64,000 bases of DNA from JBMNGG01 sp050949705 (GTDB lineage Bacteria; Bacillota; Thermosediminibacteria; Thermosediminibacterales; Tepidanaerobacteraceae): assembly GCA_050949705.1 (NCBI GenBank), contig JBMNGG010000006.1, positions 80,644 to 144,643 on the forward strand, written 5' to 3'. Under the pieces are notes generated by a model that was not told the DNA's origin, ran no database searches, and saw only the letters and a program-made list of their open reading frames with translations. The position numbers were made by a program, and so were the translations under genes. Of this stretch, positions 61,991-64,000 are shown piece after piece. Each line of letters begins with the position of its first letter. The first letter of the stretch is position 1.

Positions 61991-64000
61991 ATGGGATTAA
62001 CAGCTCAATCTACTTGGATTGGAGTTTTGAAAAATGATGGGGAAACTGAAAAAACTTCTTCTAATAATAGTATTGTTGTAGCACTTGCTGGTAACCCCAA
62101 CACCGGAAAGAGCACAGTTTTTAACAGCCTCACAGGCTTAAACCAACATACAGGAAATTGGCCTGGTAAAACAGTTACAAAAGCCCAAGGAAGCTATATT
62201 TACATGTATGATAAATATATTTTAGTGGATTTACCGGGGACTTATTCCTTGTTGTCTAATTCAGTAGAAGAGGAAGTAGCCAGGGACTTTATTTGCTTTG
62301 GTAAACCTAAAGTATGTGTGATAGTTGCTGATGCTACCTGTCTAGAACGCAATTTAAACCTAGTCTTACAAGTGCTTGAAATGACGGAACGCGTAGTCTT
62401 ATGTGTTAATTTGATGGATGAAGCCCGAAGAAAAAGAATAGATATTGACACTGACAAATTATCTAAGATTTTAGGTGTGCCAGTGGTGGGAACCAATGCT
62501 CGAGACGGTGAAGGTCTTGAACATCTTAAAGAAATGATAAGAAAAGTAGCTACAGGGGAAATTAAAAATTGTCCTTTAAAAGTCCAGTATGATAAAGTTA
62601 TTGAGGAAGTAGCAGCAAAGATAAAAGATGAATTGCAAGAACTAGAGAGGGAAATAGATACTCGATGGCTTGCCCTTAGATTAATTGCAGGAGACAGAAG
62701 TGTATTTAATAGTATAGAAAAATATTTTAACTACAATATTAAATATGAAGACATGAAATTAAAAATAGAAAGCAATTTAAAGAGTAAATATGCCGGTTAT
62801 GAAGAAATAATTGATGCAATAGTATCATCAATTTTTATAAAGGCAGAAGAAATCGCTAAAACGGTAGTGACTATTAAAAATAAAAGATATAATGAGCTAG
62901 ATAGAAAAATAGATGATATATTAACTTCGAAAATCTATGGTATACCGATTATGTTAATCTTTTTAGGCCTTATATTCTGGATTACTATTTCTGGTGCAAA
63001 CTATCCTTCAGCCTTCTTAGCCAAATGGCTTTTTTATGTAGAAGATCACCTTACTGAGTGGTCTTTTCAAGTAGGTGTGCCAAGTTGGCTTCATGGTGTT
63101 TTAATTCAAGGGATGTATAGAACTATGGCATGGGTAATATCTGTTATGTTGCCACCAATGGCGATATTTTTCCCTTTGTTTACACTACTTGAAGACTGTG
63201 GCTATTTGCCTCGAATTGCATTTAATCTAGATAATTTTTTCAAGAGAGCAAGAGCCCACGGTAAACAGGCTTTGACAATGTGTATGGGATTTGGTTGTAA
63301 TGCAGTAGGAATAATAGCTTGCAGGATAATTGATTCACCTAGAGAAAGGCTGATTGCTACAATTACTAACAACTTCGTTCCCTGCAATGGACGCTTCCCT
63401 ACTCTTATAGCCCTCTCAACCATATTTATAGCAGGGACTTTTGGTGCATACCAATCTATTATTGCAACTATGGTTTTGGTGGTTTCAATAGTAGTCGCGG
63501 TTTTTGTAACTCTAGCAGTGTCCAGAGTTTTATCCAGCACAGTCTTAAAGGGTTTGCCGTCATCTTTTACACTGGAAATGCCACCTTACAGGAAGCCTCA
63601 AATAGGGAAAGTTATAATAAGATCAATTCTAGATAGAACATTATTTGTCTTAGCTAGGGCTGTGATAGTAGCAGTTCCAGCAGGAATATTAATATGGGTA
63701 ATGGCTAATACCTCGGTGGGTAACTTGAGTTTGCTTGGATGGGGTGCAAAAATACTTGATCCCTTTGGCAGGCTTCTAGGTATGGATGGATTTATTTTAT
63801 TGGCTTTTATTCTTGGATTTCCTGCTAATGAAATAGTTATTCCAATAATAATAATGAGTTACATGGCAACAGGTTCATTAATAGAACTAGAAACACTATC
63901 AGAACTGAGGGAGCTATTAGTAAATAGAGGTTGGACCTGGATTACTGCAGTATGCACTATGTTGTTCTCCTTAAACCACTTCCCCTGTGGCACTACGGTC
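61991..64000 (+). CDS. feoB: Ferrous iron transporter FeoB, 3' end outside window
   Basis: Starts at ATG 61991 (GGGGAGG) and stays open to the window end, giving 670 residues without a stop. N-terminal G-protein domain: G1 LAGNPNTGKSTVFNSL, G3 VDLPGTYSLL, G4 CVNLMDEA; then the helical GDI-like spacer, and the membrane domain with the Gate motifs MCMGFGCNAVGIIACR and NNFVPCNGRFPTLIAL. An unusual N-terminal extension of about 28 residues precedes G1. FeoB imports Fe(II) across the cytoplasmic membrane, gated by GTP hydrolysis. Oxygen-free habitat fits. Confidence 0.95.
   Translation, partial: MGLTAQSTWIGVLKNDGETEKTSSNNSIVVALAGNPNTGKSTVFNSLTGLNQHTGNWPGKTVTKAQGSYIYMYDKYILVDLPGTYSLLSNSVEEEVARDFICFGKPKVCVIVADATCLERNLNLVLQVLEMTERVVLCVNLMDEARRKRIDIDTDKLSKILGVPVVGTNARDGEGLEHLKEMIRKVATGEIKNCPLKVQYDKVIEEVAAKIKDELQELEREIDTRWLALRLIAGDRSVFNSIEKYFNYNIKYEDMKLKIESNLKSKYAGYEEIIDAIVSSIFIKAEEIAKTVVTIKNKRYNELDRKIDDILTSKIYGIPIMLIFLGLIFWITISGANYPSAFLAKWLFYVEDHLTEWSFQVGVPSWLHGVLIQGMYRTMAWVISVMLPPMAIFFPLFTLLEDCGYLPRIAFNLDNFFKRARAHGKQALTMCMGFGCNAVGIIACRIIDSPRERLIATITNNFVPCNGRFPTLIALSTIFIAGTFGAYQSIIATMVLVVSIVVAVFVTLAVSRVLSSTVLKGLPSSFTLEMPPYRKPQIGKVIIRSILDRTLFVLARAVIVAVPAGILIWVMANTSVGNLSLLGWGAKILDPFGRLLGMDGFILLAFILGFPANEIVIPIIIMSYMATGSLIELETLSELRELLVNRGWTWITAVCTMLFSLNHFPCGTTV

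Noticed and set aside
1..64000. CRISPR arrays, tRNA or rRNA genes
   Set aside because: No regularly spaced direct repeats, tRNA cloverleaf hallmarks or rRNA segments were found by eye on either strand.

Overview
The window looks like a chromosomal segment of a low-GC, Gram-positive anaerobe of class Clostridia (Firmicutes). The supporting signs are strong AGGAGG-type ribosome sites, TTGACA/TATAAT promoters, lipoprotein signal peptides, S-layer homology domains, MurT/GatD, energy-coupling-factor (ECF) vitamin transporters, NiaR and cobalamin riboswitches. I cannot assign a genus. No rRNA, tRNA or CRISPR array was seen.

Region by region. 1-9.6 kb holds ordinary single genes: a ferredoxin-type protein cut by the window edge, an aromatic-acid-exporter-like membrane protein, a broken PrsA-type foldase, a chemotaxis receptor, a small lipoprotein, two HAD phosphatases, an RDD protein, HflX and an HD-domain protein. 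9.9-14.6 kb is an operon with an ECF transporter, an exported protein with a sulfite-oxidase-like fold, a MobB-type GTPase and a kinase-like protein. 14.7-20 kb is a strong promoter, an unassigned terminator-controlled leader and four exported or membrane proteins that reuse the same sulfite-oxidase-like domain, one of them with a predicted covalent FMN site. 20-25.7 kb is a sigma-54 regulator (several frameshifts), an excellent -24/-12 promoter and a D-threonate-type operon (DUF1537 kinase, PdxA2, Tdh-like dehydrogenase).

26-33.5 kb carries a class III aminotransferase, a pair of M20 amidohydrolase paralogs with complementary losses, and a broken branched-chain-amino-acid-type ABC transporter. 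34-41.3 kb is a decayed stretch with relics of MadLM, an AspT-like antiporter, an OFA-type MFS carrier, a two-gene transposon and a Schlafen/AlbA-type regulator. 41.5-46 kb has frameshifted DegV, CblS, CblT, PaaK and ACT-domain genes. Most indels I could resolve in the 30-46 kb block are one-base changes in short homopolymers with protein conservation continuing in the next frame, so sequencing error is a serious alternative to true decay.

46-59 kb is intact and contains the most interesting system: tandem cobalamin riboswitches, each with its own terminator, lie ahead of two secreted alpha/alpha-toroid proteins, two proteins with a transcobalamin-C-like DUF4430 domain (one S-layer anchored, one a lipoprotein) and a complete ECF transporter. 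Human intrinsic factor and transcobalamin are built from the same two folds in one chain, so this appears to be a split, surface-displayed bacterial B12 capture system feeding an ECF importer. A third cobalamin riboswitch 5 kb away controls the alpha-ribazole salvage pair cblT-cblS. The window closes with niacin uptake and its regulator (NiaX, NiaR), a DtxR-type metalloregulator and FeoA/FeoB, the last cut by the window edge.
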